Of a DNA stretch of 64,000 nucleotides, positions 24,771 through 36,041 are shown one piece after another. A program made the position numbers and the translations under genes. Location of the stretch: contig JAUPFP010000025.1 of NCBI GenBank assembly GCA_036925085.1, forward strand, positions 3,515,733 through 3,579,732. Reading direction: 5' to 3'. Position 1 is the first letter of the stretch. The number at the start of each line of letters is the position of its first letter. The notes beneath the pieces are model-generated. The model saw only the letters and a program-made list of their open reading frames with translations. It was not told the DNA's origin and did no database searches. This DNA is from Brachycybe producta. Its lineage: Eukaryota > Arthropoda > Diplopoda > Playtdesmida > Andrognathidae.

Positions 24771-25150
24771 TTCAATTCAATTCTACTCAGTACACCTGCA
24801 ATCAGCTCAAAGCCATGTGACAGGGGATACTCCCGATCACAAATGATTGTCATTCAGGTAAAACAAGACATCATTGTTAAATTGAAATCGTCCTAACAAA
24901 AAACTATTAACTGGAAGAAAATTACATTGACTAATAACATTTGGGGAAAAAGACCAAAAATATGCATCAGTTCTAGCCATTAATTCTTTTAAACTCTTTG
25001 AATGCCCGTGTCGTCCCTTACGAGGATGTGTATTCATTATGTCATTAAGTAGGGCAATATTATAATCTGCCAGTAAACGTCCGAAAAGGGCAAGGCTTTG
25101 GTCATTGCTTCCGCCTGCTAATGCGTCCCATTTTAGTTCCTGAAGCATAC
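24770..25150 (-). mobile_element. 3' fragment of CR1/L2-type LINE
   Basis: The minus-strand frame encodes the tail NTHPRKGRHGHSKSLKELM and ARTDAYFWSFSPNVI, the counterpart of 18,860-19,165 in the main LINE. It is 5'-truncated and lacks any RT motif. Confidence 0.8.
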
Positions 25151-26470
25151 AGGGTGTTTGAAACGGTATTTAAAGTGCAATAAGCACTCGATTATATTGT
25201 AAATCACACTGAGACTTTTACAAAACCAATTTATGGTTCTCTCTATTGTTAAAATAATTCTGAAAATATCCTTCTTCTATGGATTCTAGCATGTATGCTA
25301 TATTGTAATAAACCACCTTTAGGGTGGATAGAATATACCAAAAAGTGGTTGGCTAAGCAACTTATTCTATCCTGGTTTGGGAGGAAGTGAACAAATTAAT
25401 CCCTTTCCGTTTCCTCACAAGTTCCGCCTTAAGACCTTTTACAGTTTTTAAGGATCTTTTTGCTGTCTGCTACTCCGTGGGCTTTCGTCCAATTAAACGC
25501 TGGTTGATCGTGCTGTCCTCTGTAGTCTCATCTAGTATTGATGATCCAGGTTTACACCTGGGTTGGCAGTTCTAGATGATAAAATGTTTAAGTCCTTCGT
25601 TCGATTTAAAAAGATAAAACGCGGCCTTTTTATACCCAAAAAGAGGATACAGAGAACACTTTCTCAGTATCCTCTGATTGGCTATGAACAACAGAAAAAA
25701 CCCAAACTGACCAATCAGAGTGATTGACTAATGGTCACCCGAAATCTTAAAGATGATTCATCCCTAATTAAAACCAATTTTAAGAGAAAAACGCAACCCC
25801 ATAGACTTAATGCTACTGCTTATCAGGACGATCTCTTGGTATTAAAGGGGTGGGACTGAGAGGAAAAAGGGCCCAAGCCCCATGGTGTGACCCAAAGCAG
25901 AATATTGGCATCGCCAGCTGTGTAGAACTAGGGCAACCCTATGTACAATAGTACAGAGGGATGACAAAGTTCCATGCCATTCCAAAATCCAGGAAAAAAT
26001 AAGCCAGGATTGTTCCCGGACTTATCGTTTCAATATTGTAACTAGGAATCATAAAGTTAGGTTTTGCAAAAGTATCAGTGAATTCACAGTATATTCGAGC
26101 GCTTATTACAATATAAATGACGTTTCAAACATAACTAAACGAAACTAAACAAAAATGGACCACTTGGTGTCGACTGCATGGGTTTGGAAGGTGGTCCAAG
26201 TGCAGTTCAGTGAACAGTTTAAAAGTGGTCGGAATTGGTGGCAGGACAAAATGTAAACAGTTTTGTTATTGTTGCTCTGTCATAAAATTTCACTTTGCAC
26301 AGCATACAATAGAACAAGAAAAGTGGTAGGAATCGACCTTCCTTCTAGCGACAGATGTTCAAAAATTGGGGACGTAGGAACGTTGATTTTATGTTGTTTT
26401 TTTAATAATAAAGTTGAAATATATATAACGTTCAAAATTTTGTGGCGCATCTAAAAAAAGACGAAATAGT
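25150..26470. other. Unannotated non-coding stretch
   Basis: I see no recognisable gene. There are local inverted motifs around GGATAGAATA...TATTCTATCC (25,333-25,373) and a stretch with GGATACAGAGAAC...TATCCTCTGATTGG (25,645-25,680). The open frames are short and without family signatures. Confidence 0.4.
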
Positions 26471-26562
26471 GTCATGATGATGATGATATTATTAAAACTT
26501 ACTATTTATAGAAATATAACAACTACATTCATTTGAGCTGTCTTCACATCCATGTTTTGTAT

Positions 26563-26673
26563 TTACATTCTATATCCTTTGTCAGTGTGATCAGTTACAC
26601 TGGTCAGTGACAAAGCAAGCAGCAGGATTCCAACAAGAAATAGGACAGGGGCAACTTCGAAACCCATCATCAT
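26563..26673 (-). CDS. Possible 36-aa membrane micropeptide (duplicate of 12,241-12,360)
   Basis: It has the same three-ATG start and hydrophobic core (APVLFLVGILLLALSL) as the copy at 12.3 kb. The acceptor-like CACAG upstream is CACAC here, and an indel changes the C-terminus. In another frame, starting from the same region, the translation is Cys-rich (SCPCPISCWNPAACF), so the true frame, if any, is uncertain. Confidence 0.2.
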   Translation of the reverse strand: MMMGFEVAPVLFLVGILLLALSLTSVTDHTDKGYRM

Positions 26674-27419
26674 AGTAATTTTCGTGTGATCAAGAAATAT
26701 CTTATTTTTGTAAAAAAAAAATTACAATATCACAATTTGTGACATAGAGACTACCTTTTGGTTATCAATATTATAACCGTATTTTTACCTATAGATGTGT
26801 GGAAATTAATTCGCGTGCGAGAGATAGAACTTCTTTATACACTAGGTTACTAGATAGGACTTTCTTTGGTAAATAAATATGATGACAATACTGTGCTTAT
26901 TATTTCATCATAAATAGAAGTCAACGCTCTATATTGACTTATTGACTAATTATCCCGTTCAGAAAATGCGAATGTAATAAGAAAATGCAAACTATAAAAG
27001 CTGTGTAATCAAATTTTAATTATATTCACTTTATTGATGTGTTGTTTCAGTAAAATGGTTTTCAAGTGCCAAACAACTCTCAAACTCTGATATTATAATT
27101 AGTCTATCACTCGCATGACAAATTACGGGCAACTTGTGTTTATAAACTAGAAGGGTAGCTCAATCACTTATGCAAGGCAGCAGTTCGAGTAGGCACAGTG
27201 CTTTGGGCCTACGAACCTTTTAGGCAACACGATATTTCACTTGAAAAAATAATAGATGAACAAACAAAAAAACGAACGAAAACTTCAAAATAAAAAACTG
27301 GAAGTTTTAATTTACGACATTTATTTGGATTTGGATATTTAAATGACAAAACACAAAGTTGTGTAGAAAGTACTTTCAATTTTTTGTTTATATGTTCACT
27401 TTGCAACATGTCTGTGACA

Positions 27420-28305
27420 CCCTGTATAACCATACTTGTGGAACACTCAGTAAAAATTCCCCTCTTGTCAGAATGGCGCCCCATAGAGCACAGATGTCCA
27501 GAGACTTGGGTGGCCCGAATTCCACGCCAATTCGAGGAACCAAGATGAACCGTGAGAAAATAGGAAAAGAGTCCTAAAATGCCTTTCCTTAAAAGGTAAT
27601 ATTCTCAGCCCAGGACAATGATTGGCCCAGTTGGTCACTCATTGAGCCCTGAGGTGACAGTTGCCCCTACCTAGAGACAGAATGAAGGCACCGTGTCAGT
27701 TATGTTTGAGGACAGTTCCGAATAGAGATTCGAAAAGTAAACAGACTGTTTATAGAGCTCAACTTAGAGAGTGTGAAACTTAAGAGTGAATGTAATATTC
27801 AATCGTTTAAGGGAAAATTGTATCTTCAATTTAAATGATTATAACCATGTAATAGTACAAAGTTGTGTTATATAAAGAGAACTTTTATACCATAAAAGTG
27901 TTGGGTCAGTTTATTTTCCAACAGTGAAAATACACAAGAAGAGACTTTAGCCAACAACTTCAGTACCAACAGAGGCCCTCAGAAAAATTCTGAGTCCCTC
28001 TGATTGGCACCTTCAGACCACGCTAAAAAGGACTAGTATCGCCAAGGTTGTTATGCATGTATACCAAAGATTCCCGAGTCGAGACTGAGTGTGTTCCAAC
28101 TCGAGAAGTGAGGAGAGCCACGTTCGGCCCCGGCTAAAACAGTGAGGTCTTTTTGTGGGCCTTTAAAACGGCTGTATTCGAGAGACTGAGTAATCGGTTA
28201 AGTACTTGAACTTTCCGAATGTCGCGTGTGGCAAAACCAGGGGCTGGTTCAGAGACAGCACCATCACAAAATGATGGTGTTAAAGGGCCAGCCTCATCAC
28301 ATTTC
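27420..28305 (-). mobile_element. Solo LTR, second copy
   Basis: Plus-strand ends are TGTGACACCC and ...CATCACA. The interior matches 14,525-15,358 in reverse (shared CCAACTGGGCCAATCATTG and GCCCACAAAAAGACC). In the duplicate at 13,005-13,030 the flanks are contiguous (TTTGCAACATTT...CGTGCAAATTC), which is a clear empty site. Confidence 0.75.
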
Positions 28306-30069
28306 TTTCGTGTAAATTCAGAAAATGTCGTTGTATGGCATTTTGCATTGTGTCATGGTCACTGTGCAATGCAATATACGAGGACTTTCAAGAGTGTGCA
28401 AACATAAAAATAAGTAAAAATTTCGGACAGGGGCCTCTAAAAATGCCTAGAGCCTACAAAATTCTTAAAACGACCCTGCACTTATGGGCATTTTCATGTT
28501 GATATCTTTAAAAATAAGCTCTTATACTGTATTAGTTTGAAAATGGCTCAACATTAATTATTAAATTTATAAAATACTTGTCTATAAAAAGTTTATTTTG
28601 AAAGATAACATAAAAATTCCCTTACCTTGTTGAACAACTCCCCACCCCACCGTTCTAGTTTCAAAAAGAATTTATTGTTTCTCATAATTTTGCTGCCAAA
28701 AAACTATCTTTTTATAAGCAGTCTCAAGGTGGTTTTATACATATTCAATATGCTTTCGCCCCACCAGACGGCGGAACTGGAGTGGTTAATGCTACGCTCC
28801 ATAGACGGGTTTTTGGTAAACTTGGACGCAAAAACATCAAGTGAACGTTTTTTTTTTTAGAAACATCAGAAAAAAATTCAAATTGTTTTCAAAACTAGAA
28901 TGGCAAATGTTTATAGCAGTTTGAAAATGACCCGATTTTTGGTTTTTACATTGACATTAATCATAATAAGTATTAATAACTATTTTCGCCTTTTTAGACT
29001 GTTACAAAAAGGTTATTTTGAAAGATAGCATGTAAAAACTTTTAGCATTATCAACAACTATTCTAGAATTCTACAATTCTTAAGAATTACGACATGCGCC
29101 AAATGTGCCATGCGCAGTTTTTAGAAAACCCGCCTCACAAATCACTTTGGCTTGTCATATTTATTTTGTGATAATATTTCAGTATAGCAATATTTTTATG
29201 TCTTTTCGTAACTAGAAACTCAATAATCGAATCCCTGTCTGTTCATTTATTGTACCTGATATGCGCCAGTGCAGCTACTTATAAGGGTTCTACTTGGCAC
29301 ACGGCCCCCAAAAGTGTTAATCCGGGCCTGGGAAGCGACCAATATAGCCAACATAATAGCCAGGCATGGTAATTTTGTCGATTGACGATTGTAATGGTTT
29401 CTCTACTATCCGACATTAACGAATATTTTTTTTTACATATTAATAATCAAATTATTATGACTCATGAAACTGCAATGGGCACCAGAACCCAATTTAAAAA
29501 ATAATCAAGTCAACCATTTCAAATAAATTTTACTCATAATTTAAACTTGTTTAGGCCTAGTTTCCACTTTGGCGAAAATTTGTGCTTCGCGAAAATTTCA
29601 ACTGTTGATAAATACGAGCCGTAACAGTTAATAGTAGGAGAAAAGAAATTCGATATGGCGACTAATAACGGAACAAACGTGGCCCACACCGCATAATCAC
29701 TATTACGGTTTGGTTCATTATATTAGGCTAATTAAAGTGAGAAAACCACGCTAGTAGGTCTACTACTTTAGACAGATGACAAATCGCTGTTTCTCATCAA
29801 TATTTACATCAAAACAGAGTTGTTTTTTCTCTAAAACTGTAGTTAAATATATCATACAGCTAATTAAAATGCATTAATTTAGCTAAAATGATAAATAATT
29901 GAAGAACGAGCCAATGTTTTTTACCCAAAACTAGTCGCAATGAACAGCCCAAAGCTCAATTAAATAAAAAGTGCATAAACACAAAAAGAAATGTATCGTA
30001 AAAAATATAGAGACAGTTTATAATAAGTAGTCAGAGATCTGGTAAATTAAAAAAAAAATATGAAACAAC

Positions 30070-30369
30070 TCAGCAATTACTTGAAAACCACGCTGACCTA
30101 AAGATGAGCCGAATCCCTCGAAGCGAAGAGCGTGACGAAACTTGGGACGGACAAAGAGACGAGTGTGTGAGTTTGCCTTTAGTATCTAATTGTGCAAATC
30201 CTTCACTATAGTTAGCAGTTTCAGTTTGACTCATATTCTTTAAAAAAAGAAGGTGATCAAGATGATCAAGTGTAACTTTTCTAGGTTGAGGTTCGACACT
30301 GTCTCGAAATGGTTCTCCATAAAAATGATATTGGATTGCACATTGTAAGAACGTTTGTGTCCGTTTCAT
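30070..30369 (-). CDS. Candidate exon, conserved in duplicate, function unknown
   Basis: I do not recognise this 99-codon frame. Upstream on the minus strand is an acceptor-like TATTGTGACAG directly before the ATG. The first half (QCAIQYHFYGEPFRDSV and KVTLDHLDHLLFLK) is recognisable in the partner copy at 13,380-13,690, where the corresponding frame has a stop and shifts and the ATG is changed. The second half is Ser/Arg/Leu-rich and not conserved as a frame. It may be an exon of a minus-strand gene together with 30,665-30,754, with copy 1 a pseudogene, or it may be non-coding repeat sequence. Confidence 0.3.
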   Translation of the reverse strand: MKRTQTFLQCAIQYHFYGEPFRDSVEPQPRKVTLDHLDHLLFLKNMSQTETANYSEGFAQLDTKGKLTHSSLCPSQVSSRSSLRGIRLIFRSAWFSSNC

Positions 30370-30664
30370 CTGTCACAATAGACAATATCAGAGCCAAAGT
30401 CAATTGGATACAGCATTATATCGCCATCTGTTCATTCAGTTTCTGCATCAGATGACAAAATTCCCTCCATTCCCCCACACAAATCAAAAGCTATCGTATA
30501 TTAACCTCTCTTAATAAAAAGTATAGCCGTTGGCCGATACTTCGTAACGACACGGGACTAGGATCTGTTATTACGAAGTTCGTAATAAACCATAAACACC
30601 AACACGAGGCCTCCGAGTACTCAACATGTTGACTTGTGAACGGAAAATCCCTATACTAACTCAC

Positions 30665-30754
30665 TCTTGGAGCGATTCCAATGCCGTCCTGAGCTGCGCT
30701 CCAACGATGACGGAATGATGACATCCTCTTTCGTTGTTCATCCGTAAATGAAAC
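30665..30754 (-). CDS. Candidate 90-nt internal exon, function unknown
   Basis: On the minus strand a pyrimidine-rich tract ends CTTCCACGCAG. Ninety open nucleotides follow (30 codons, containing FTDEQRKRMSSFRHRW) and then a good donor, CCAAGA|GTGAGT. Both ends are phase 0 in that frame. The segment lies just outside the duplicated block, next to the candidate exon at 30,070-30,369. I know of no family for this peptide. Splice-site quality is the only support. Confidence 0.35.
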
Positions 30755-31219
30755 CTGCGTGGAAGGGTATTTGGGGAAAGGTAAAGGAAAGCAAAAATCA
30801 AAACGAATGGGAACAAAAACTTGTAACGAAACTGTCCGTTAGAAGTCCTTGCTCGGGCATGTCAGTTGTGTGGGGCCTACACCTAACTCGTGTTTTCTTG
30901 TTTTTCCTACACAAATAACCGCACACGATGGCTCTTAAGAGAGCTTGGCCAGTAAAGCTAAATCCGTTCAACAAGTCAACATTACTGTAGAGTAGCCACC
31001 ATCAAAACTTTGTCCGTTTGCCAAGTCACCCCTCGATGACCCATGATGACAAAAAGCATTGTTCTCGATCTGCACTGCAAAGAAATTTATAGAAAAACGA
31101 AACAACCAGAAAGTTTAAGCAATGTTTCGAGCTTGGAAAAACATTCATTTGGAATTCTCATTTGCATTTTAACATATGCATGCAACTGAGTTTCACATAG
31201 GCCTATTATAAGCCCTTCT

Positions 31220-31560
31220 TATGCACGTGTTTCGTGTCGCGTGCAACACATAATGCCAGATTCCAGGTGGCAAAATCGTATCAGTGCTGCCAATCGGTCC
31301 ATGCAGTACTCATGTGACGGCACACAAACGGCGCATTTGCATAGTGACCCATAACAAACCGTGTACTTAAAAAAGTTGTGCGACTTTTTGCAATCAGTCT
31401 TCTCTGTAGGATACAATGGTATTTTTTTTAAATGCAACAACTTCAACCAGACTGAAGTGAATAAAGTGATCTATCTGTTTTGGTTGTGTTACAAACCAGG
31501 TGACATTTTGCCGTTGTTTGTCGCACGACACAAACACATACATAAAACGAACCTAATATG
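31220..31560. repeat. Dispersed repeat shared with 44.78-45.20 kb
   Basis: ATGCACG...CACATAATGCCAGATTCCA, AAATCGTATCAGTGCTG and ACCCATAA.AAACCGTGTA match the sequence at 44,780-45,040. A terminal TTGTCGCACGACAC stretch resembles 45,170-45,190. This is a non-coding repeat family of unknown class. Confidence 0.6.
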
Positions 31561-31905
31561 CTCCAAATGAATGTTGAAAAAACGCTTTCAATGGAAACCA
31601 GATCTCTGACTGAAAAAAGGCCTTAACATCTAAGAAATAGAAACGAAATTGTTTTCCTGACCGTGTCATCAGGTAACGTCTTTGAGTAGCCGTTTAAATT
31701 ATGAGTTCACAGTCACACACAGTTTTAACACAAACTAAACCATTAAAATTTAAATTAAATCGCGATTAACAAGAGGATCAGCTAAAGTTCACCGCCATTT
31801 TGCATTGCTTTGCTGCAGTCCAATCAAATGTCCTTCACAAACAGCAATACATCTAGAAGAAAAAACAAAAACGGATGTACTTCATTAAATGTCACTCACA
31901 TATAT

Positions 31906-32170
31906 ACGGAGCCCTGTAAAGGGCATACAGTGTAAATGATTTTCATTACAGTTGACACTTTGTTTGTCCATTGACACTTTTTCTGTCCAATGACACTTTT
32001 TCCTGTCCATTGACACTTTCTGTCAACTGACACTTTTTTTTTATCAATTGACACTTTCTTCTTCCTAACCAAACCTAACCTAACCTTCGACAGAAAAGTG
32101 TCAATTGACAAAAAAAAGTGTCAACTGTAATGAAAATTATTTTCACTGTATGGTCTTTACAGGCCTCCGT
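31906..32170. mobile_element. Foldback element with ACGGAG ends and TTAGG-type core
   Basis: The ends ACGGAGCCCTGTAAAG and the inverted CTTTACAGGCCTCCGT are flanked by ACATATAT/ACATATAG (7 of 8 bases identical). The arms are tandem repeats of a TGTCCATTGACACTTTTT unit, and the core (32,064-32,086) is CCTAACC repeated. The ends match the element at 8,488-8,896 but the arm repeats are completely different. Confidence 0.75.
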
Positions 32171-32691
32171 ACATATAGGTATGTGTAATTTAGAGTATTT
32201 TATTTAAAAAAACGTAAGAATTTGGTCTGTGGGAGACCGTTTCTTACGACCGCATCTCGTACTGTAACTCCAACTTAAATGGGACATAACTTTGGCATAA
32301 GCAAACAGTTCTTTTTAACACCATTCAGAATTCAGAATTCGGTGATGCTCCTAACATGTGTGTAACTGTGTTTTCACTGTTTTGTAAGCTGTTGTGTGTA
32401 ACAACGTGTATTTTCCGTGATTATGACTTATTCAATATCGTTTGTTTGTGACGTCATATATGCATGTGTCATCTTTTTTTTTTTGTTCCATTATCAAAAG
32501 CAACATTAGTTATTAACGTTTACCTAAATATGTACGACTTAAAGTGGCAATTTGCTTTTTTTTTTTGCTGTCAAAAGCTCTTTTTTATTCTTGAAGATAA
32601 AATAAAAAAGGTCTGAAATTACTAATTACTGACATTTCATTAACACAACAATTTGTTTTAATAGACAATACTCACCATAATTTAATTCTTA

Positions 32692-32699
32692 TATAAATA
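32692..32699 (+). promoter_or_regulatory. TATA box of the cysteine-rich peptide gene
   Basis: TATAAATA lies about 30 bp before a plausible start near 32,722. A strong donor (TTCTAG|GTAAGA at 32,786/32,787) follows about 65 bp later. This would give a short non-coding first exon spliced to an acceptor TTTTGAACAG at 33,288, 30 bp before the ATG. It is inferred from motifs only. Confidence 0.45.
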
Positions 32700-33318
32700 G
32701 ACCCTTTTCTGAAATTTGGACATCCTTTCTATAAAATGCATACTAGCGTTTACACTAGTTGTCAAGCCAGGCATTCTCACTTCTAGGTAAGAACTGGGTT
32801 AGTCTAAAGGGAGTCTAGTGGGTAAGTCGCGGGACATCCAACATATGACGGAGAAATGGGGCCGCCCACACCAATGCTGCGGCACTGCCCGCTGGATGCG
32901 GTCCTGGTGGAAACCCGAGAGGTTTTCCGCCCGGATGGGAAATCCCGCGGTCCGCCGGTAAAATGGAGCCTATTCGTGCATGTGTTCATCACTAGAGGAA
33001 GTCATATAACTATGTGTATACACCACCGAAGTTCCTGCGAAAAAAATCGTTCCTGCTCTTGTAGGGACTCTCCTGCATGTCCTATCCCGTGACGATCCTG
33101 GCAGACAATCCCAACCCCAAGTTCTTGCGACTTTCCCACTAATACACTACCACTCGCGCTCCCCTGCTCCGCGTTGGTTTGAGTGATCCTTAAAGCGCGT
33201 TCCAAAAGTAGTATCCAATTTGGTAACTTTTTCATTCTTATGTTTCGAGATACTGAAATGCCCTGAACTTCTTTATTATTTTGAACAGATTCCATTCTCC
33301 CATTCAACAAACTTCGAT

Positions 33319-33412
33319 ATGGCCAGTTTCAAACACGTGTCTCTTATTTCTCTGCAGTTTGTCTTGTTGTTCACCATGTTTCTAACCAGAGTTCATGGAA
33401 CGGCAACTGGTC
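33319..33412 (+). CDS. Secreted six-cysteine (CS-alpha-beta-like) peptide, exon with signal peptide
   Basis: The ATG opens a classical secretory signal: a basic start, a hydrophobic core (LISLQFVLLFTMFL), and a likely cleavage after a small residue near VHG. The exon ends at an excellent donor (GGTC|GTAAGT) in phase 1. The acceptor of the next coding exon at 34,726 is also phase 1, so the two join in frame across a 1,313-nt intron containing a TA-flanked MITE. Separating the signal peptide from the mature domain with a phase-1 intron is common in invertebrate secreted peptides. The start is the only ATG before the hydrophobic core. Confidence 0.7.
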
Positions 33413-34047
33413 GTAAGTACATCCTCATAAAGAGTGGTCATAATCATATTCGCTATTAGGCCTATCTTTTGATAATTATAATTAACTAGTAAACCCGTCA
33501 CGCAACTTGAATGAAATGAAAATGGTGCACGGAGGAATTTAAATCTATTATTATAACTTTATAAGCAAACATTATGTGTCACTGTATATGCAGACTATAT
33601 GACGTCAATTACTGAGCTATATATTTTCTCATTTTTTTTAAACCTAGGGATATGCATCCGTCCAGGTCGCAGCGACATGATGGCCACGGCCAGGTCGCCA
33701 TCCTGTGTACACATGGATTCTAATGTAGACGGTCACGTTTGTCGCAGGTCGCAAACATTAGAATTCATGTAACAAAGGATAACATACAGGAAGCAAGCTT
33801 ATAAAGTTCTTATTAAAGCTGCTTTTAGCTTGCTTCTATTCTGAGCACTAGTCGACTGTAACTCTTACCCCAACCCCCCCACCACTCCCCCCACCCCTCT
33901 CCCATTCCATATGACTTGAATATAAACAGGCACGTACTGGCAAGTTCAGCAAATGCCACCTGCGCCGATCCTTCTAAGAGCCAGTGTGAAAATATTCATT
34001 TTTATACAACGTTAAGTAGTGCATCTAACATGCGTTTTATTTAAGAA

Positions 34048-34490
34048 TAGGGACTTAGCGAAATTTCGTACGAAATTAAGTTTCACGAAATTTATATATT
34101 TAAATTAAGTGATTTCGTTTTCGTTTCAATTTCGTACTTTTAGTTAACGAAGCAACCCGAAAACGTAAACGAAATCATTCACTTTTTACGGAGAATTGTG
34201 TTTGACTAATTAATCGCCGCTAAACGTAGATTTTTTAATGTTTTATTGTTCTTTTCACTTAATATTCTTACCTTAAACGGAAATCATTCATGTACGGTTG
34301 GTTATTCTTTTTTAAAACGACGTCGTTTTCCATCGAAGCGGTGGAAAAATGGCGTCGTTTTCAACTTTCTCTAACGCGTTAAACGCTTCTGCGCATGCGC
34401 GTTTATTTCGTTTCTACAAAATCCAACTACGAAATAATTTTATAATTTCGTAAATAAATTTATTCCGTACGAAATTTCGCTAAGTCCCTA
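34048..34490. mobile_element. TA-flanked MITE in the peptide gene intron
   Basis: TAGGGACTTAGCGAAATTTC at the left is matched by the inverted GAAATTTCGCTAAGTCCCTA at the right. The outer TA on each side is consistent with Tc1/mariner-type target duplication. The body is rich in TTTCGT/ACGAAA motifs. Confidence 0.75.
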
Positions 34491-34725
34491 CCTAACATAC
34501 TGTATAAATCAAAAACTATACGACCTATTAACTTTTGTAATTTAAAAAAAATGTAAAAAATTGAAAAATTAAAAAATTGTAAAAAAAAAAATTGTTGCAT
34601 AAACATGCCGACAGGAGCCTCTCAAAATTCTGAAGAGGCCGGGATGTTCTCGAAACTGCGAGTCCCTTTCTTTCATTCCCTTTCATCTTTAATACCCATT
34701 GTTCTTGACTCAAATTTCATTCCAG

Positions 34726-34865
34726 AATGCAACGGAACTGGGGAAAAGTCGTCTCAACACTGCGACAACGTTTGCGGTTACGTTAACATTGCGTATGCTT
34801 GTGAAATAACAACAACAACAGGAGAAGAAGAAGAAGGAAGCTGCAAATGTGTTTATGACGATTGA
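34726..34865 (+). CDS. Secreted six-cysteine (CS-alpha-beta-like) peptide, mature-domain exon
   Basis: It follows a clean acceptor (CATTTCATTCCAG) and ends in TGA at 34,863-34,865. The mature part is about 45 residues with six cysteines spaced C-x(n)-C-x3-C-x(n)-C-x(n)-C-x-C, the CxxxC...CxC framework of the CS-alpha-beta fold used by invertebrate defensins and by many arthropod neurotoxins. Between cysteines 4 and 5 is a Thr run followed by a Glu run, so the loop is acidic, unlike cationic antimicrobial defensins. The C-terminus is also acidic. Whether it acts as an antimicrobial, a venom component or a signalling peptide cannot be told from sequence. An ATTAAA near 34,962 may serve for polyadenylation. 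Confidence 0.65.
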
Positions 34866-35109
34866 TGACAACTAAATCCATTTACATTTTTACCCAAAAA
34901 AAAATTAATAATTACAAGTAATTTCTTTGTCACAGCTGATTTCTAGAACTTGAAAAACTTTATTAAAACTTTTTGTTTTATTTTTGCAACTTTTATCAGA
35001 ACTATTCAATTTCGAACTTAAATTAAAAATTGCATTTCAATTAAATTAGCCTTTTTTATTTTTTACATTTCTTACTCCCCAACCTGCGGCTTTGACAAAA
35101 TTACTTTTT

Positions 35110-35456
35110 AAGGTCGAGCGCAGACGACAGACAGTCCGGTGACGGGCTAGAATGTAGTAAGGTCAGCGCACACGACCGAGTCCCAAAAAAACGCAAGCAC
35201 ACATGACCATCAGTTTGTAGGTAGTTGTGCTTGTACGTGGATGCGCACGAACTGTCCAGAACCTATGTAAATACTATAAACCGCCCGACTAATAAACGCG
35301 TCGACAGCCGTTTGGACGTTTGACGTCGTTCGGCTGTTTGCGTTACCTTGTAAAAAAAAGCCATAGTCTACTGTTCATACTGACCAACTAAATTCTCTGG
35401 CATTGTCTGTCACTGTTTGTCTGTTGTCTGGCCCTTAGAAAGTAGAGCAGTTGGTG
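35110..35456. mobile_element. MITE with TAAGG...CCTTA ends
   Basis: The left AGACGACAGACAGT and right CTGTTTGTCTGTTGTCT regions are imperfect inverted repeats, with TAAGG/CCTTA at the outermost positions. No ORF is present. Confidence 0.5.
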
Positions 35457-36041
35457 ATAACGCTAGAAGTTTTTTCATGATGATATCTTTCAAAATAAAC
35501 TTTATATGACAGGTTTGAAAAAAAGGTGAAAATAGTTTTTTTTTCATGAAATAAACAATGAAAACACATAGAAACGAGTCAAATTGACCTATAAAACCGA
35601 TAATTAAACGTTTATTTTTTAAGATATTACCAAGAAAAAACTTTTTACATAAAATTTTACCATTCTAGTTTCAAAACAAATTGAATTTTTTTTCATAATG
35701 TTCTTCCTAAAAAAAAAAAAAAAAAAGTTCGCATGACGCTTTGAGTCCGAATTTTCCACAAAACATTAACCACTGCAGTAGCGCCATCTGTGGGGACAAA
35801 AAATATCTACGCAGCCACTTTAAATAAGATTTATGTAGAATCTGTCAATTGTTGATACGTTTATTAGCACTACTACCATTGACTTTCCAAACATTACGAA
35901 TGTGACCATAACGGTTAATAATCGAAGTTATTTTCCATTAACATATAAAACGTCTGCGAAAAAATGTCATATTGTACGTTATTACCCGGTTTTCTTTTGA
36001 TTCGGAGCCACTAGCCTCCAAACTAAAGATTGTAAAGTGTA

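Larger units (their letters stand above)
26470..30640. repeat. Segmental duplication, copy 2 (partner at 12.2-13.9 kb)
   Basis: The same blocks as copy 1 occur in the same order but spread out by insertions: a solo LTR (27,420-28,305), sequence with TTAA-MITE ends near 28,730-28,880, and further unassigned AT-rich DNA (28,900-29,940). Confidence 0.7.
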
